This document shows positions 51,925 through 60,890 of a DNA stretch of 64,000 nucleotides, in pieces. The DNA comes from UBA4582 sp002389265. Lineage in GTDB: Bacteria > Pseudomonadota > Gammaproteobacteria > Pseudomonadales > Azotimanducaceae. The notes under the pieces are model-generated. The model did no database searches. It saw only the letters and a program-made list of their open reading frames with translations, and had not been told where the DNA came from. Position 1 is the stretch's first letter. The number at the start of each line of letters is the position of its first letter. Position numbers and translations under genes: made by a program. The stretch covers positions 1 through 64,000 of the forward strand of contig CALSRT010000002.1 of assembly GCA_943788825.1 (NCBI GenBank), given 5' to 3'.

Positions 51925-54416
51925 TAACGCCGCCTGCGCTTAGGCGCGCCGATCTTCTCACCAGTCGCTGCCTCAGACTGAGCCTTAGGCTTTGCTTGGG
52001 ACTTCAGCTGGTCGCTCGCCTGAGCCTTAACTTTGGGCTTCGACTTTGCTTTGGGCTTCGGCTGGTGATTCGCCTGAGCCTTGGCTTTGGGCTTCGGCTT
52101 GGCTTTTGAACGAGGCTTGCCGTCACGCTTTACGCCAGACTTGGTGCCAGTTTTTGACTTAGGCCCGGCGCCGCCCTTGGCTACATTCTTGTGCGGCTTG
52201 CGACGACTGATCAACGGTTCATGGGAGATGAGCTCGAAATCCATTTTTCGCTCAGTAACATTGACTCGAGCAACTTGAACGCTGACTGTATCCCCCATCC
52301 CATAGGTCACACCGGTTCGCTCACCCACGAGCGTCTGGCTCTGCTGATCAAATTGATAGTAGTCGCCAGCCAGTGTGCTGACATGGACTAGTCCCTCAAC
52401 AAAAACATCCACCAACTCAACAAAAAATCCAAACTTGGCGACGCCGGTGATCACGCCGTCATGAATGTCACCGACCCGGTCACTCATGTAGTCACACTTG
52501 ATCCACTCCAGCACTTCATAGACCGCGGCATCTGCACGACGCTCAACCAAGGACGTATGCTCACCCAACGCCAACACCTCTAGGGCCTCATAGGGGTAGT
52601 AGCTGGCCTTAGCCGGCTTGCCAAAGCGCAGAATCCAATCACTCAGTGTCGGGCCGTGAATCACGCTCTTGATCAGGCGATGCATCAATAAATCCGGGTA
52701 GCGTCGAATCGGTGAGGTGAAATGCGCATATTCTTTGTAACCCAAACCAAAGTGACCCTTATTTTCAGGCTGGTAAACGGCCTGATTCATTGAACGCAAC
52801 AAGGCCATCTGTAACACGTGGCTGTTCTTCTTCTCGCGCAATTGAGCGATGACCTGCTGGTAATCCAGGGTCGTGGGGTTCTCGCTATCTTCCATCAAGA
52901 CATTGAAGCGACCCAAGAAGCCACGGAGCAGCTCTACCTTCTCGGCAGTGGGGGGCTCGTGCACTCGAAACAGCCCTGGCTTGCCGTGCTTAACAATAAA
53001 TTGCGCAGCACAAACATTGGCGCAGAGCATGCACTCTTCAATGATGCGGTGGGCGATATTCCGGCTACGAGGTGCAATGGAGCTAACGCTGCCTTTTTCA
53101 TCAAAGAAAAATTGCAATTCTGTGGATTCGAACTCAAGGGCGCCCCGCTCGTGGCGCTTCTCCATCAAGACATCGAATAAATCGCGCAAATCCAGCAGCT
53201 TCGGGATCAACTCTGGATGATCAAAGGCTTCTGAGGGCGAATTGATCAGGCCAGCAACTTCGGTATAGGTCAAACGTGCAGCTGAGCGGATCACTGCCTC
53301 GTAAAATTTATAGGCAGTCACTCGCCCTTTGGCAGAGATTTGCATATCACAGACGATGACCAACCGGTCCACATAAGGATTCAGTGAACACAGACCATTC
53401 GACAGCTTTTCTGGCAGCATCGGCACGACATATTGTGGAAAATACACCGAAGTGCCGCGGGCAAAAGCCGCCTGATCCAGCGCCGAACCCACTTCCACAT
53501 AGTGGGCTACATCGGCGATCGCCACCCGCAGTTGCCAGCCACCTCGGGATCTTGGCTCGCACAGCACCGCATCGTCGAAATCTCGCGCATCTTCACCATC
53601 AATGGTCACAAACGGCAGTTCGCGCAGATCCTGGCGACCTACCAGATCCTTTGCTCTAACCTCACTTGGCATGCGGTCGACCAAAGTATCCACTTCTTCA
53701 TTCCAATCAACGGGTATGTCGTGGTTCCGTAAGGCAATCCCCACTTCCATATCTGGCGTCAGCTGTTCACCCAGGACTTCAACGATTTCGGCGGTCACAT
53801 GGCCATGACCTTTGGGATGCTCAAGCACCTTAACGACAACAATCTGACCCTCTGGCTGCTGATCAACTTTGACCGCCGGCAGAAGAATGTCGAAATTGAT
53901 CCGGTTATTCAGAGGATCAACAAAACACAAGGCCCCTTCGTGAAAGACCCGTCCGACGAGTTGATCGGTATTACGCTGGACGACCTCAACAATATCACCC
54001 TGCAGGCGGCCGCGCCGATCCTTGCCGCCGACTCGAACCTGAGCAATATCTCCATGGAAGACCTTGTGCATTTGCCGCTCTGAGAGAAACACGTCCTCTT
54101 CGCCTTTCGGCGTGACGAGGAAGCCATAACCATCAGAATGGGCGGAGATTTTACCGGTGATCAACTCCATCTTACTGGCGATGGCAAAGATATTGCGCCG
54201 GTCAACCACCAGCTGACCATCTCGAACCATAGCCCGAAGTCTATTTTGCAGCGCATCTCGCTGACTTTCTGCCTCTAGAGCAAGGGTTTTTGCCAGCTCT
54301 TTAAAGCTCATGGGCTCGCCGGCTTGCTCCATGCAGGCGAGGATGTGCTCTCGACTGGCGATAGGTTCTGCGTAGTTTCGCGCTTCGCGATGTTGAAATG
54401 GATCTTTTTTCATCAT
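51924..54416 (-). CDS. rnr: ribonuclease R
   Basis: An 830-residue 3'-5' exoribonuclease. It has an N-terminal winged-helix region (about 25-75), cold-shock domains, the RNB catalytic domain with DGEDARDFDDAV (about 272-283), and an S1 domain (about 645-725). The Lys/Pro/Ala-rich C-terminal tail (about 730-830) with repeated KPKAKA-like units is longer than in E. coli RNase R (813 residues total) and is low complexity. Start ATG 54416. It is divergent from the tRNA-Leu gene 59 bases away. Confidence 0.95.
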   Translation of the reverse strand: MMKKDPFQHREARNYAEPIASREHILACMEQAGEPMSFKELAKTLALEAESQRDALQNRLRAMVRDGQLVVDRRNIFAIASKMELITGKISAHSDGYGFLVTPKGEEDVFLSERQMHKVFHGDIAQVRVGGKDRRGRLQGDIVEVVQRNTDQLVGRVFHEGALCFVDPLNNRINFDILLPAVKVDQQPEGQIVVVKVLEHPKGHGHVTAEIVEVLGEQLTPDMEVGIALRNHDIPVDWNEEVDTLVDRMPSEVRAKDLVGRQDLRELPFVTIDGEDARDFDDAVLCEPRSRGGWQLRVAIADVAHYVEVGSALDQAAFARGTSVYFPQYVVPMLPEKLSNGLCSLNPYVDRLVIVCDMQISAKGRVTAYKFYEAVIRSAARLTYTEVAGLINSPSEAFDHPELIPKLLDLRDLFDVLMEKRHERGALEFESTELQFFFDEKGSVSSIAPRSRNIAHRIIEECMLCANVCAAQFIVKHGKPGLFRVHEPPTAEKVELLRGFLGRFNVLMEDSENPTTLDYQQVIAQLREKKNSHVLQMALLRSMNQAVYQPENKGHFGLGYKEYAHFTSPIRRYPDLLMHRLIKSVIHGPTLSDWILRFGKPAKASYYPYEALEVLALGEHTSLVERRADAAVYEVLEWIKCDYMSDRVGDIHDGVITGVAKFGFFVELVDVFVEGLVHVSTLAGDYYQFDQQSQTLVGERTGVTYGMGDTVSVQVARVNVTERKMDFELISHEPLISRRKPHKNVAKGGAGPKSKTGTKSGVKRDGKPRSKAKPKPKAKAQANHQPKPKAKSKPKVKAQASDQLKSQAKPKAQSEAATGEKIGAPKRRRR

Positions 54417-54475
54417 TCAATACCAGAGTATGATTGACAGCAATGATAGGCCTTAGTAATCTTCCGCGCCTCATT

Positions 54476-54562
54476 GCCGAGGTGGTGAAATTGGTAGACA
54501 CGCTAGCTTCAGGTGCTAGTGCTCGCAAGGGCGTGGAGGTTCAAGTCCTCTCCTCGGCACCA
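54476..54562 (+). tRNA. tRNA-Leu, anticodon CAG
   Basis: An 87-base class II tRNA. The 7-bp acceptor stem (gccgagg with cctcggc), D-arm with aaattggtaga, the anticodon stem ctagc/gctag around the loop ttcaggt (anticodon CAG, reading CUG), the long variable arm, a gttcaagtc T loop and an encoded CCA are all present. It closely resembles E. coli tRNA-Leu(CAG). Confidence 0.97.
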
Positions 54563-54590
54563 TAATTCCCTAGGGATTTATGGTTCTTTT
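54559..54590 (+). terminator. terminator of the tRNA-Leu gene
   Basis: The hairpin begins in the CCA end: accataattcc (54559-54569) pairs with ggatttatggt (54574-54584) with one mismatch, and a T-rich tract (tctttt) follows. It terminates the plus-strand tRNA transcript. Confidence 0.7.
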
Positions 54591-54997
54591 ATCCGTCGCA
54601 CACCAGCTGCCACGGTGTCTTTCGTTATTTCGGCTCTGTAGGTTCTCTCTACAACCCTTCGCTTCATCAGCTGCTGACTGCAGCAACAATACAATCTGTC
54701 TTAATCTGCAGCCTGCAGCAATAATCTATCGTAAACCGGTGCGTTGGCGTTTCGCTGCCAACACTTGTTTACCAACACTAGGTTGCCAACACAGGCGAGG
54801 CTGACCTGACCCGTTACATCAACGGCCACCCAACCGGGCTCCCGATTATCTTCTCGTTTGCCCTTCTATCAATTGACTTGACGTGCCCTTTTGGTGCGCA
54901 TGATACTGAGTAACCACCGGATTGTCGCCTGGTCAGCCCGCCTAATCGGTGATTTGACCTGCTCCGCAGCCAATTTACCCTATTGAGGCCGCTAAAA
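54563..54997. other. intergenic region after tRNA-Leu
   Basis: 435 bases. Besides the terminator, three copies of ccaacac occur at a 14-base spacing (54758, 54772, 54786). No gene is supported, and no trace of an integrase or attachment duplication of the tRNA 3' end was seen. Confidence 0.4.
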
Positions 54998-55975
54998 ATG
55001 CCTATCAAGCTCCAACAACAGGAAAACCTCGCCGGCGCTGCCAGCCAAGCGGCCCAAGGGTTTGGCCGCATCAGCAAAACACCGCCGCCAGCCTTCGACC
55101 CACAGAACGAACAACACGCGGCCTGTACTTATTTCGCCGAGAATGGGTTCGTGGTCTTAAAAAACTGCTTGAACACCGCCGACTTGCGCTTTCTCAACGG
55201 GTTTTTCAACCAGACCCAACAAACAAAACCAGATGCTTGGGGATTAGGCGAAAGGCGTAAACCTCACCATCGCAATCAGGGTTTAATTTTCTCGCAGCCA
55301 TTACTGGATCATCCAGAGCTCGACCGTTTCACTCGCCATCCAGGTGCATACCCTGTGGTATCAAGCTTGCTCGGTGGCGAGCAACACGTGCGTTTCAGCG
55401 AATTCAACTTTCGAGAGACCCCCATGAACGCCGGCGTCGGCACCATGAACTTCCATCATGACGAGGCCCTCGCAGACCGCTTGGTGCGCCGCCCCTATAT
55501 GCCTTGCGACTGGTTATGCGCCATCCACTATCTAACGGACGTGGAACCCGGTACACCGTCTTTTTGTGTCGTGCCGCGCAGCAACCGGTTTGAAACCCTT
55601 AATGAAGCCTTTGAGGGACTTGGCGAAGACTATGCAGAAGTTCCGCTGTATGGCGTCTCTGGCACCTGTATCTTGTATGACACTGCGACCTTCCATACCC
55701 GCCTGGATGGTGATGGCATCAGGTCACGTCGAACCTGGCACCAGTATTATGCGCGAGGAGGCTGGCTACCCAGCGCTCTGCCCACGACTAATAAGTATAT
55801 CCGGGCACCCTCGCCCCCTCTGACCGATTGGAATCTCTTTCCAGAGCGATTGGCACTGCACCCAGACGCCGCGACCCGCCGGTTTTTTTCTCACTGGAAC
55901 ACTGCCCAAGGCGAGTGGGTCGCCTCAGGCTTTGACCCGAAGCTACGCAAGTCCATGCCCCGGGGTGAACAATAG
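54998..55975 (+). CDS. phytanoyl-CoA dioxygenase (PhyH) family protein
   Basis: A 325-residue Fe(II)/2-oxoglutarate dioxygenase-like protein. The triad is His153 and Asp155 in MNFHHDEA and His233 in TFHTRL, with Arg245 as a possible 2-oxoglutarate ligand. The N-terminal region has YFAENGFVVLKNC, typical of PhyH. ATG 54998 is chosen over an upstream TTG at 54983. The substrate is unknown. It is convergent with purA and separate from the PhyH-type gene at 12952. Confidence 0.8.
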   Translation: MPIKLQQQENLAGAASQAAQGFGRISKTPPPAFDPQNEQHAACTYFAENGFVVLKNCLNTADLRFLNGFFNQTQQTKPDAWGLGERRKPHHRNQGLIFSQPLLDHPELDRFTRHPGAYPVVSSLLGGEQHVRFSEFNFRETPMNAGVGTMNFHHDEALADRLVRRPYMPCDWLCAIHYLTDVEPGTPSFCVVPRSNRFETLNEAFEGLGEDYAEVPLYGVSGTCILYDTATFHTRLDGDGIRSRRTWHQYYARGGWLPSALPTTNKYIRAPSPPLTDWNLFPERLALHPDAATRRFFSHWNTAQGEWVASGFDPKLRKSMPRGEQ

Positions 55976-55997
55976 CCGGATTGATAAGGACCGACGG

Positions 55998-56019
55998 CGC
56001 TGCTACGAATACAGCAGCG
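55998..56019. terminator. hairpin between convergent genes
   Basis: cgctgct (55998-56004) pairs with agcagcg (56013-56019) around an 8-base loop, between the PhyH stop and purA stop. No T tract follows, so it is a weak terminator candidate. Confidence 0.35.
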
Positions 56020-56024
56020 GTTCG

Positions 56025-57284
56025 CTATACAGGAAACAGGTCGCGCAGCTCAATCGTATCTTGTCGATCGGGTCCCGTTGAAATCATGTCGATAGGGATA
56101 CCGCAGACGTCTTCAATCCGATTCAAATAGGCTCGAGCATTGGCCGGCAAATCCGCAATCTGTTGCACACCGACACTGCTTTCCTGCCAACCAGGCAAAA
56201 CCTCATACACAGGCTTGGGATTGAGGGGATCAGTCTCATCATAGCTAGTGCACAATGAAACAGTGTCCAGACCATCGAGTACATCCAGCTTGGTGATGCA
56301 CAGGCCGGACAGGCTATTCACCTGAATCGCCCGCTTCAACGCGCAGGCATCAAACCAGCCGCAACGGCGCGGCCGACCGGTCGTCGATCCGAACTCATTA
56401 CCGCGCTTCCCCAACTGGGCACCCACCGCATCAAACAGCTCAGTGGGAAAAGGCCCTGAGCCCACTCGTGTCGTGTAAGCCTTGGTAATGCCGAGGATGT
56501 AGTCCAGATCCAGAGGGCCCACACCACAACCACTGCTGATCGTACCGGCAGTGGTATTTGATGAGGTTACAAATGGGTAAGTACCCTGATCGATATCCAG
56601 CAAGGCACCTTGGGCACCCTCGAACAAGATGTTAGCGTTATCGCTCTGCAGCTGCCCGAGCCGAGTAACGACATCACCCACCATGGGACGCAGTTCTTCT
56701 GCCCATGCCAATGACGCATCCAAGGTTTCTTCAAGACTGACTATCTCGGTATTGAAATAGTTTTTCAGGACGAAATTATGATAATCCAAGAGCTCTGTGA
56801 GCGACGCCTTGAACTGCTCCGGCTGATACAAGTCACTGATCCGCAAGCCTCGCCGGGCCACCTTATCTTCATAGGCAGGGCCGATGCCACGACCTGTGGT
56901 GCCGATTTTCTGATTACCGCGAGCAGCCTCACGGACCTGATCCAGGGCAATATGATGCGGCAGAATCAACGGGCAGCCCTGACTCACCATGAGTCGATCG
57001 CGAACATTAACACCGGCGTCTTCCAGCATTCTGACTTCTTCGAAAAACGCTGGAATCGAAAACACGACACCATTACCAATCAGGCACTGGACCTGGGGAT
57101 GCAGTATCCCCGAGGGAATCAGATGCAGGATTGTCTTATTGCCGTTCACTACCAGCGAATGACCCGCATTGTGACCACCCTGAAATCTGGCGACAGCGGC
57201 AGCGCGCACAGTCAGCAGATCAACTACCTTGCCTTTGCCTTCGTCACCCCATTGAGTGCCTATGATTACAACATTACTACCCAT
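56025..57284 (-). CDS. purA: adenylosuccinate synthetase
   Basis: A 419-residue GTP-dependent enzyme joining IMP and aspartate. The P-loop-like GTQWGDEGKGKVVDLL (9-24) includes catalytic Asp14, and His42 in GGHNAGHS is the second catalytic residue. GSTTGRPRRCGWFDA is present. Length fits the family (about 430). Start ATG 57284, weak ribosome binding site. It follows hisZ by 23 bases. Confidence 0.97.
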   Translation of the reverse strand: MGSNVVIIGTQWGDEGKGKVVDLLTVRAAAVARFQGGHNAGHSLVVNGNKTILHLIPSGILHPQVQCLIGNGVVFSIPAFFEEVRMLEDAGVNVRDRLMVSQGCPLILPHHIALDQVREAARGNQKIGTTGRGIGPAYEDKVARRGLRISDLYQPEQFKASLTELLDYHNFVLKNYFNTEIVSLEETLDASLAWAEELRPMVGDVVTRLGQLQSDNANILFEGAQGALLDIDQGTYPFVTSSNTTAGTISSGCGVGPLDLDYILGITKAYTTRVGSGPFPTELFDAVGAQLGKRGNEFGSTTGRPRRCGWFDACALKRAIQVNSLSGLCITKLDVLDGLDTVSLCTSYDETDPLNPKPVYEVLPGWQESSVGVQQIADLPANARAYLNRIEDVCGIPIDMISTGPDRQDTIELRDLFPV

Positions 57285-57307
57285 TGCGCATTACTCTGTC
57301 GATCTTG

Positions 57308-58480
57308 CTAGTGAATTTTAGTGAGCTGCCACTCACCATCATATTGGTTCAAACTAAAATCGTGAGGCACTGTCTCTTTGCCAGATTCAAGCACAATATA
57401 GCCTGCTGTGCGTAGCTCACGAATCTTCTCCCAACGGGGCAGGTCGTCAATCCCCGCGCCGGGCTCTGCGATTACAACTGGGCGCTTGGCCTCTGTGATC
57501 GTCGAAAATTTTGCCAGGGTCTTCACGTCTACATCGAATCCGGTAGCGCCGCGGTCACGACCAAAGACACTGCCGATGCTATCGTAGCGACCACCTTGCG
57601 CAACTCGACGCCGAGCCTCACCCAGATAGGCCGCAAAAACGATGCCCGTATGGTAGTTGTAACCACGGAGTTCGCTCAAGTCATAATAAATTTGAATGCC
57701 GCTAAATCGAGATTCAATACCTTGAGCCACTTCGCCGAGACTCGCCAACCGCTGCATAATCTGTGGATAACCACCGAACACGCCCTCGGCTCGCGCAAGC
57801 ACCTCGGCGTTACCGCAAAGACCCGGTAATTCGAGCATGATTCGCTTGTGGTCTGCATCCAAATCTAGCGCCTGGACGCAAGTTTCAAGCTCGACCATCG
57901 CCTTTTTTTGAATCAGCGCAAAGAGCTTCTCTTCCGTCTCAGATGGAATCTCGAGCTGCTGTACCAGCAGTCTGAAAATACCCACATCACCTAATTCGAT
58001 CACCACCGACGGCATCCCTAGGCTATGGAGGGACTCAACCATGAGGCTCACAATCTCGAGATCAGCTTGGCTACCCGAGTCACCGAATAACTCGGCACCC
58101 ACATGCAAAGGCGCTCGCGAGGCGAGCATATTATTCGCCTGCGCATGCAATACGGTACCGGCGTAACAAAATCGCGCGACCCCTTTTTTGTTCTGACTGT
58201 GAGCATCAATGCGAGCAACTTGGGGTGTAATATCCGCGCGAATACCCATCATTCGACCAGACATCTGATCCGTGATTTTGAAGGTCTTGAGATCCAAATC
58301 ACGACCTGTACCGGTGAGCAATGATTCGAGAAATTCAACCATAGGCGGAATCACATAGTCATAACCCCAGACGGCAAAGATATCGAGCAGCCGGCGCCGA
58401 ACACGCTCAAGGTTCAAAGCCTCCGGCGGCAACACCTCGTCGATGCCGTCAGGTAGCAACCAACGGTCACTGGTATTCAT
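57308..58480 (-). CDS. hisZ: ATP phosphoribosyltransferase regulatory subunit
   Basis: A 390-residue HisRS-like protein. Class II synthetase motifs are present in degenerate form (LPDGIDEVLPPEA; GRMMGIRADITPQVAR), but it is about 30 residues shorter than HisRS and lacks the anticodon domain. It partners HisG-short in histidine synthesis. ATG 58480 has GAGGTGAT upstream. The hisZ-purA order following the DUF2065 gene is common. Confidence 0.9.
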   Translation of the reverse strand: MNTSDRWLLPDGIDEVLPPEALNLERVRRRLLDIFAVWGYDYVIPPMVEFLESLLTGTGRDLDLKTFKITDQMSGRMMGIRADITPQVARIDAHSQNKKGVARFCYAGTVLHAQANNMLASRAPLHVGAELFGDSGSQADLEIVSLMVESLHSLGMPSVVIELGDVGIFRLLVQQLEIPSETEEKLFALIQKKAMVELETCVQALDLDADHKRIMLELPGLCGNAEVLARAEGVFGGYPQIMQRLASLGEVAQGIESRFSGIQIYYDLSELRGYNYHTGIVFAAYLGEARRRVAQGGRYDSIGSVFGRDRGATGFDVDVKTLAKFSTITEAKRPVVIAEPGAGIDDLPRWEKIRELRTAGYIVLESGKETVPHDFSLNQYDGEWQLTKIH

Positions 58481-58502
58481 CTATCACCTCTACCAAAAAT
58501 AG

Positions 58503-58688
58503 CTAATTGATCAGATACAACAGCGTCGTACCAATCAACATACTGCCCAAACCCATCAAGCGCATAGATCGATCATCAATGGTCGCCAGCATGGCAACCA
58601 GCTCTTTCCAGCGCCTCGGGTAAAGAAACGGGATGACGCCTTCGATCACCAGCACCAAACACACCGCCACACCAAGGTCATACCACAT
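58503..58688 (-). CDS. DUF2065 small membrane protein
   Basis: A 61-residue protein with two predicted transmembrane helices (about 5-22 and 45-60) around FLYPRRWKELVAML, the DUF2065 (YjeT-like) pattern. It sits after hflC in most gammaproteobacteria. ATG 58688 has AAGGTGA 6 bases upstream. An intrinsic terminator precedes it, so it starts the DUF2065-hisZ-purA unit. Confidence 0.9.
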   Translation of the reverse strand: MWYDLGVAVCLVLVIEGVIPFLYPRRWKELVAMLATIDDRSMRLMGLGSMLIGTTLLYLIN

Positions 58689-58737
58689 ATCAGGTCACCT
58701 TATCATCGGCATATGAACTCGTCGCCACTGAACGTTC

Positions 58738-58766
58738 AAAAAAAAACCGGGAATCACTTCCCGGTT
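58738..58766 (-). terminator. intrinsic terminator after hflC
   Basis: On the minus strand a 9-bp stem (aaccgggaa with ttcccggtt, 58745-58766) around a 4-base loop runs into eight T residues (58738-58746 as A on the plus strand). It ends the hfq-hflX-hflK-hflC transcript. Confidence 0.9.
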
Positions 58767-58789
58767 ACTGATGCTTTTGGTACCTAAGC

Positions 58790-59659
58790 TTAGTTTTTAC
58801 TTTTCTTCAAATACTTGAAGAACTCGCTGTTCGGATCAACAACCAATATGTCGCCCTTGTTCGCAAAGGTACGCTGATAAGCCGCCATGCTCCGGTAAAA
58901 TTTATAAAATTCCAGGTCACGACTGAAGGCATCCGCATATAACGCAGCAGAGCCCGCATCTCCGTCGCCGCGGATGGATTCGGCATCTGCATAAGCTTCC
59001 GCCAGTATGACTTCGCGCTGTTTGCTCGCGTCAGCACGAATACCCGCCGCCAGTTCCTGGCCCTGGGCTCTGTGTTCACGGGCCTCAATATCACGCTCGG
59101 TATTCATTCGCGCATAGACCGACTGGCTGACCTCGGGCGGTAAATCAATCCGCTTAACCCTGACGTCAACAACCTCGACACCCAATTCCTCTCTTGCCAC
59201 TGAGTCAAGACGTTCGGTCAGCACATTCATCAGTTCATCGCGCTCGCCCGACACTACCTCGTGCAAACTTCGCTTACTGATTTCGTTCCGCAAACCATTA
59301 TTGATTCGTTGGCGAAGCAGCGCCTCTGCGCGTCTTTCGTCGCCTGATGTCGCGGTGTAAAAACGTTGTGCGTCATTCACCTTGAATTTAGCAAAGGAAT
59401 CAACAATCACGGCCTTCTTTTCCAGCGTCAGGAATCTCTCCGGATTCGCGTCGAGGGTAAGTACCCGACCGTCAAACTTTCTGACTTCATTGATAAACGG
59501 CTTTTTCAGATGCAAGCCTGGCTCAATGTCGGCTCTCACAACACGGCCGAACTCAAGCAGGACAGCGCGCTCTAATTCACTGACAATAAATACAGAATTG
59601 ACACCAAGCAGACCCGCCACGGCGACAATAAAGGCTAAAACCATAACTTTAATCGGCAT
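58790..59659 (-). CDS. hflC: HflC, SPFH/band-7 membrane protease regulator
   Basis: A 289-residue inner-membrane protein with an N-terminal transmembrane helix (about 3-24) and a periplasmic SPFH domain. With HflK it regulates FtsH. The start shares a base with the hflK stop (TAATG). Length is close to E. coli HflC (334) but shorter at the C-terminus. Confidence 0.95.
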   Translation of the reverse strand: MPIKVMVLAFIVAVAGLLGVNSVFIVSELERAVLLEFGRVVRADIEPGLHLKKPFINEVRKFDGRVLTLDANPERFLTLEKKAVIVDSFAKFKVNDAQRFYTATSGDERRAEALLRQRINNGLRNEISKRSLHEVVSGERDELMNVLTERLDSVAREELGVEVVDVRVKRIDLPPEVSQSVYARMNTERDIEAREHRAQGQELAAGIRADASKQREVILAEAYADAESIRGDGDAGSAALYADAFSRDLEFYKFYRSMAAYQRTFANKGDILVVDPNSEFFKYLKKSKN

Positions 59660-60807
59660 TATCGATCCCTCCTACTGCTGGGTCGGCGCGAAGTGTCAAC
59701 GCGTCCGACGGGATTGCTGACGGTTTCACCCGTCAGACTAGCACCTGTGTCGCTGCTGCTGCGTCGCTCCATGATCTTATCCAATGGCAGATAAAGCATG
59801 TTGTTACCGCCCTCCACATCAACCATGACCTTGGTACTATTCGACATCACAGACTCGATCGTATCGAGATAGATGCGCTCTCGAGTCACTTCAGGTGCTA
59901 TCTTGTATTCGGCATAGAGTTTGTTAAAGCGCTCTGCCTCACCACGAGCCTGCGCAATCACTCGCTCCTTATAGCCTAGGGATTCTTCAATCAAACGCTG
60001 TGCTTCACCCCGCGCTTCCGGGATAACCTGATTAGAGAAGGCACTGGCTTCATTCCGCACTCGAACTTCATCCTCACGGGCTTTAATCACGTCATCGAAG
60101 GCGGCTCTCACAGCATCCGGCGGCGCGGTTTCGTCGATATTCACCTGTGTCACTTCAATCCCGGTCCTATATCGGTTCATATAGTCCTGGATTCGAACCT
60201 TCACTCGGTCACCCAATTCTGCCCGGCCTTCAGTAAGAACCTGGTTCATCAACGAGCTACCCACTTCATGGCGCAAAGCGCTTTCCGTTGCCTGATACAG
60301 GCTCTCGTCGGGATCACGGACCCGCAACAGGTATTCCGACACATCACTCACCACATACTGCACGGACATCTTCACAATCACGATGTTCTCGTCTTCCGTC
60401 AGCATCTCTGAATCGTGGGGTCTGGATCTCACCCGCGTCACATTAGTTGACAACACTTTGTCAATCAGCGGCGGATTCCAATGCAATCCGGGACGTAGTA
60501 CCTCGTCTTGGACTTTACCAAACCGCAGAACAACGCCACTTTCTTGCTGGTCAATGGTGTAGATACCCGCGAAACCCCAGACTGCGAGCAAAACCAGCAG
60601 CACCAAAGCAAAAATATTCTTGCTGAACGCGGGTGCACTGCCACCACCACTGCCAGCACCGCCGCCTTTTTTGCCACCAAACATCTCACTGAGATTGTTT
60701 TGTAACTTCCTAAAGGCTTCGTCAAGGTCCGGTGGACCTTGATCATCCCGCTTGCCCCAGGGATCTTTATCTCCCTGATTACCGCCACCAGGCTCATTCC
60801 AGGCCAT
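59659..60807 (-). CDS. hflK: HflK, SPFH/band-7 membrane protease regulator
   Basis: A 382-residue membrane protein. The N-terminus is Gly/Asp/Pro-rich (residues 1-60, including EPGGGNQGDKDPWGKR) as in other HflK proteins, then a transmembrane helix (about 64-84) and the SPFH domain, and a coiled coil with EARGEAQRLIEE and QARGEAERFN. It pairs with HflC. The gap to hflX is 83 bases. Confidence 0.95.
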   Translation of the reverse strand: MAWNEPGGGNQGDKDPWGKRDDQGPPDLDEAFRKLQNNLSEMFGGKKGGGAGSGGGSAPAFSKNIFALVLLVLLAVWGFAGIYTIDQQESGVVLRFGKVQDEVLRPGLHWNPPLIDKVLSTNVTRVRSRPHDSEMLTEDENIVIVKMSVQYVVSDVSEYLLRVRDPDESLYQATESALRHEVGSSLMNQVLTEGRAELGDRVKVRIQDYMNRYRTGIEVTQVNIDETAPPDAVRAAFDDVIKAREDEVRVRNEASAFSNQVIPEARGEAQRLIEESLGYKERVIAQARGEAERFNKLYAEYKIAPEVTRERIYLDTIESVMSNSTKVMVDVEGGNNMLYLPLDKIMERRSSSDTGASLTGETVSNPVGRVDTSRRPSSRRDR

Positions 60808-60890
60808 AAAATCTCTCCGTTGATATTTCCCATCTGGGAAAACAATGCATTTTCACACTATTAGACACAATAATCATGTGCCGATTTGAC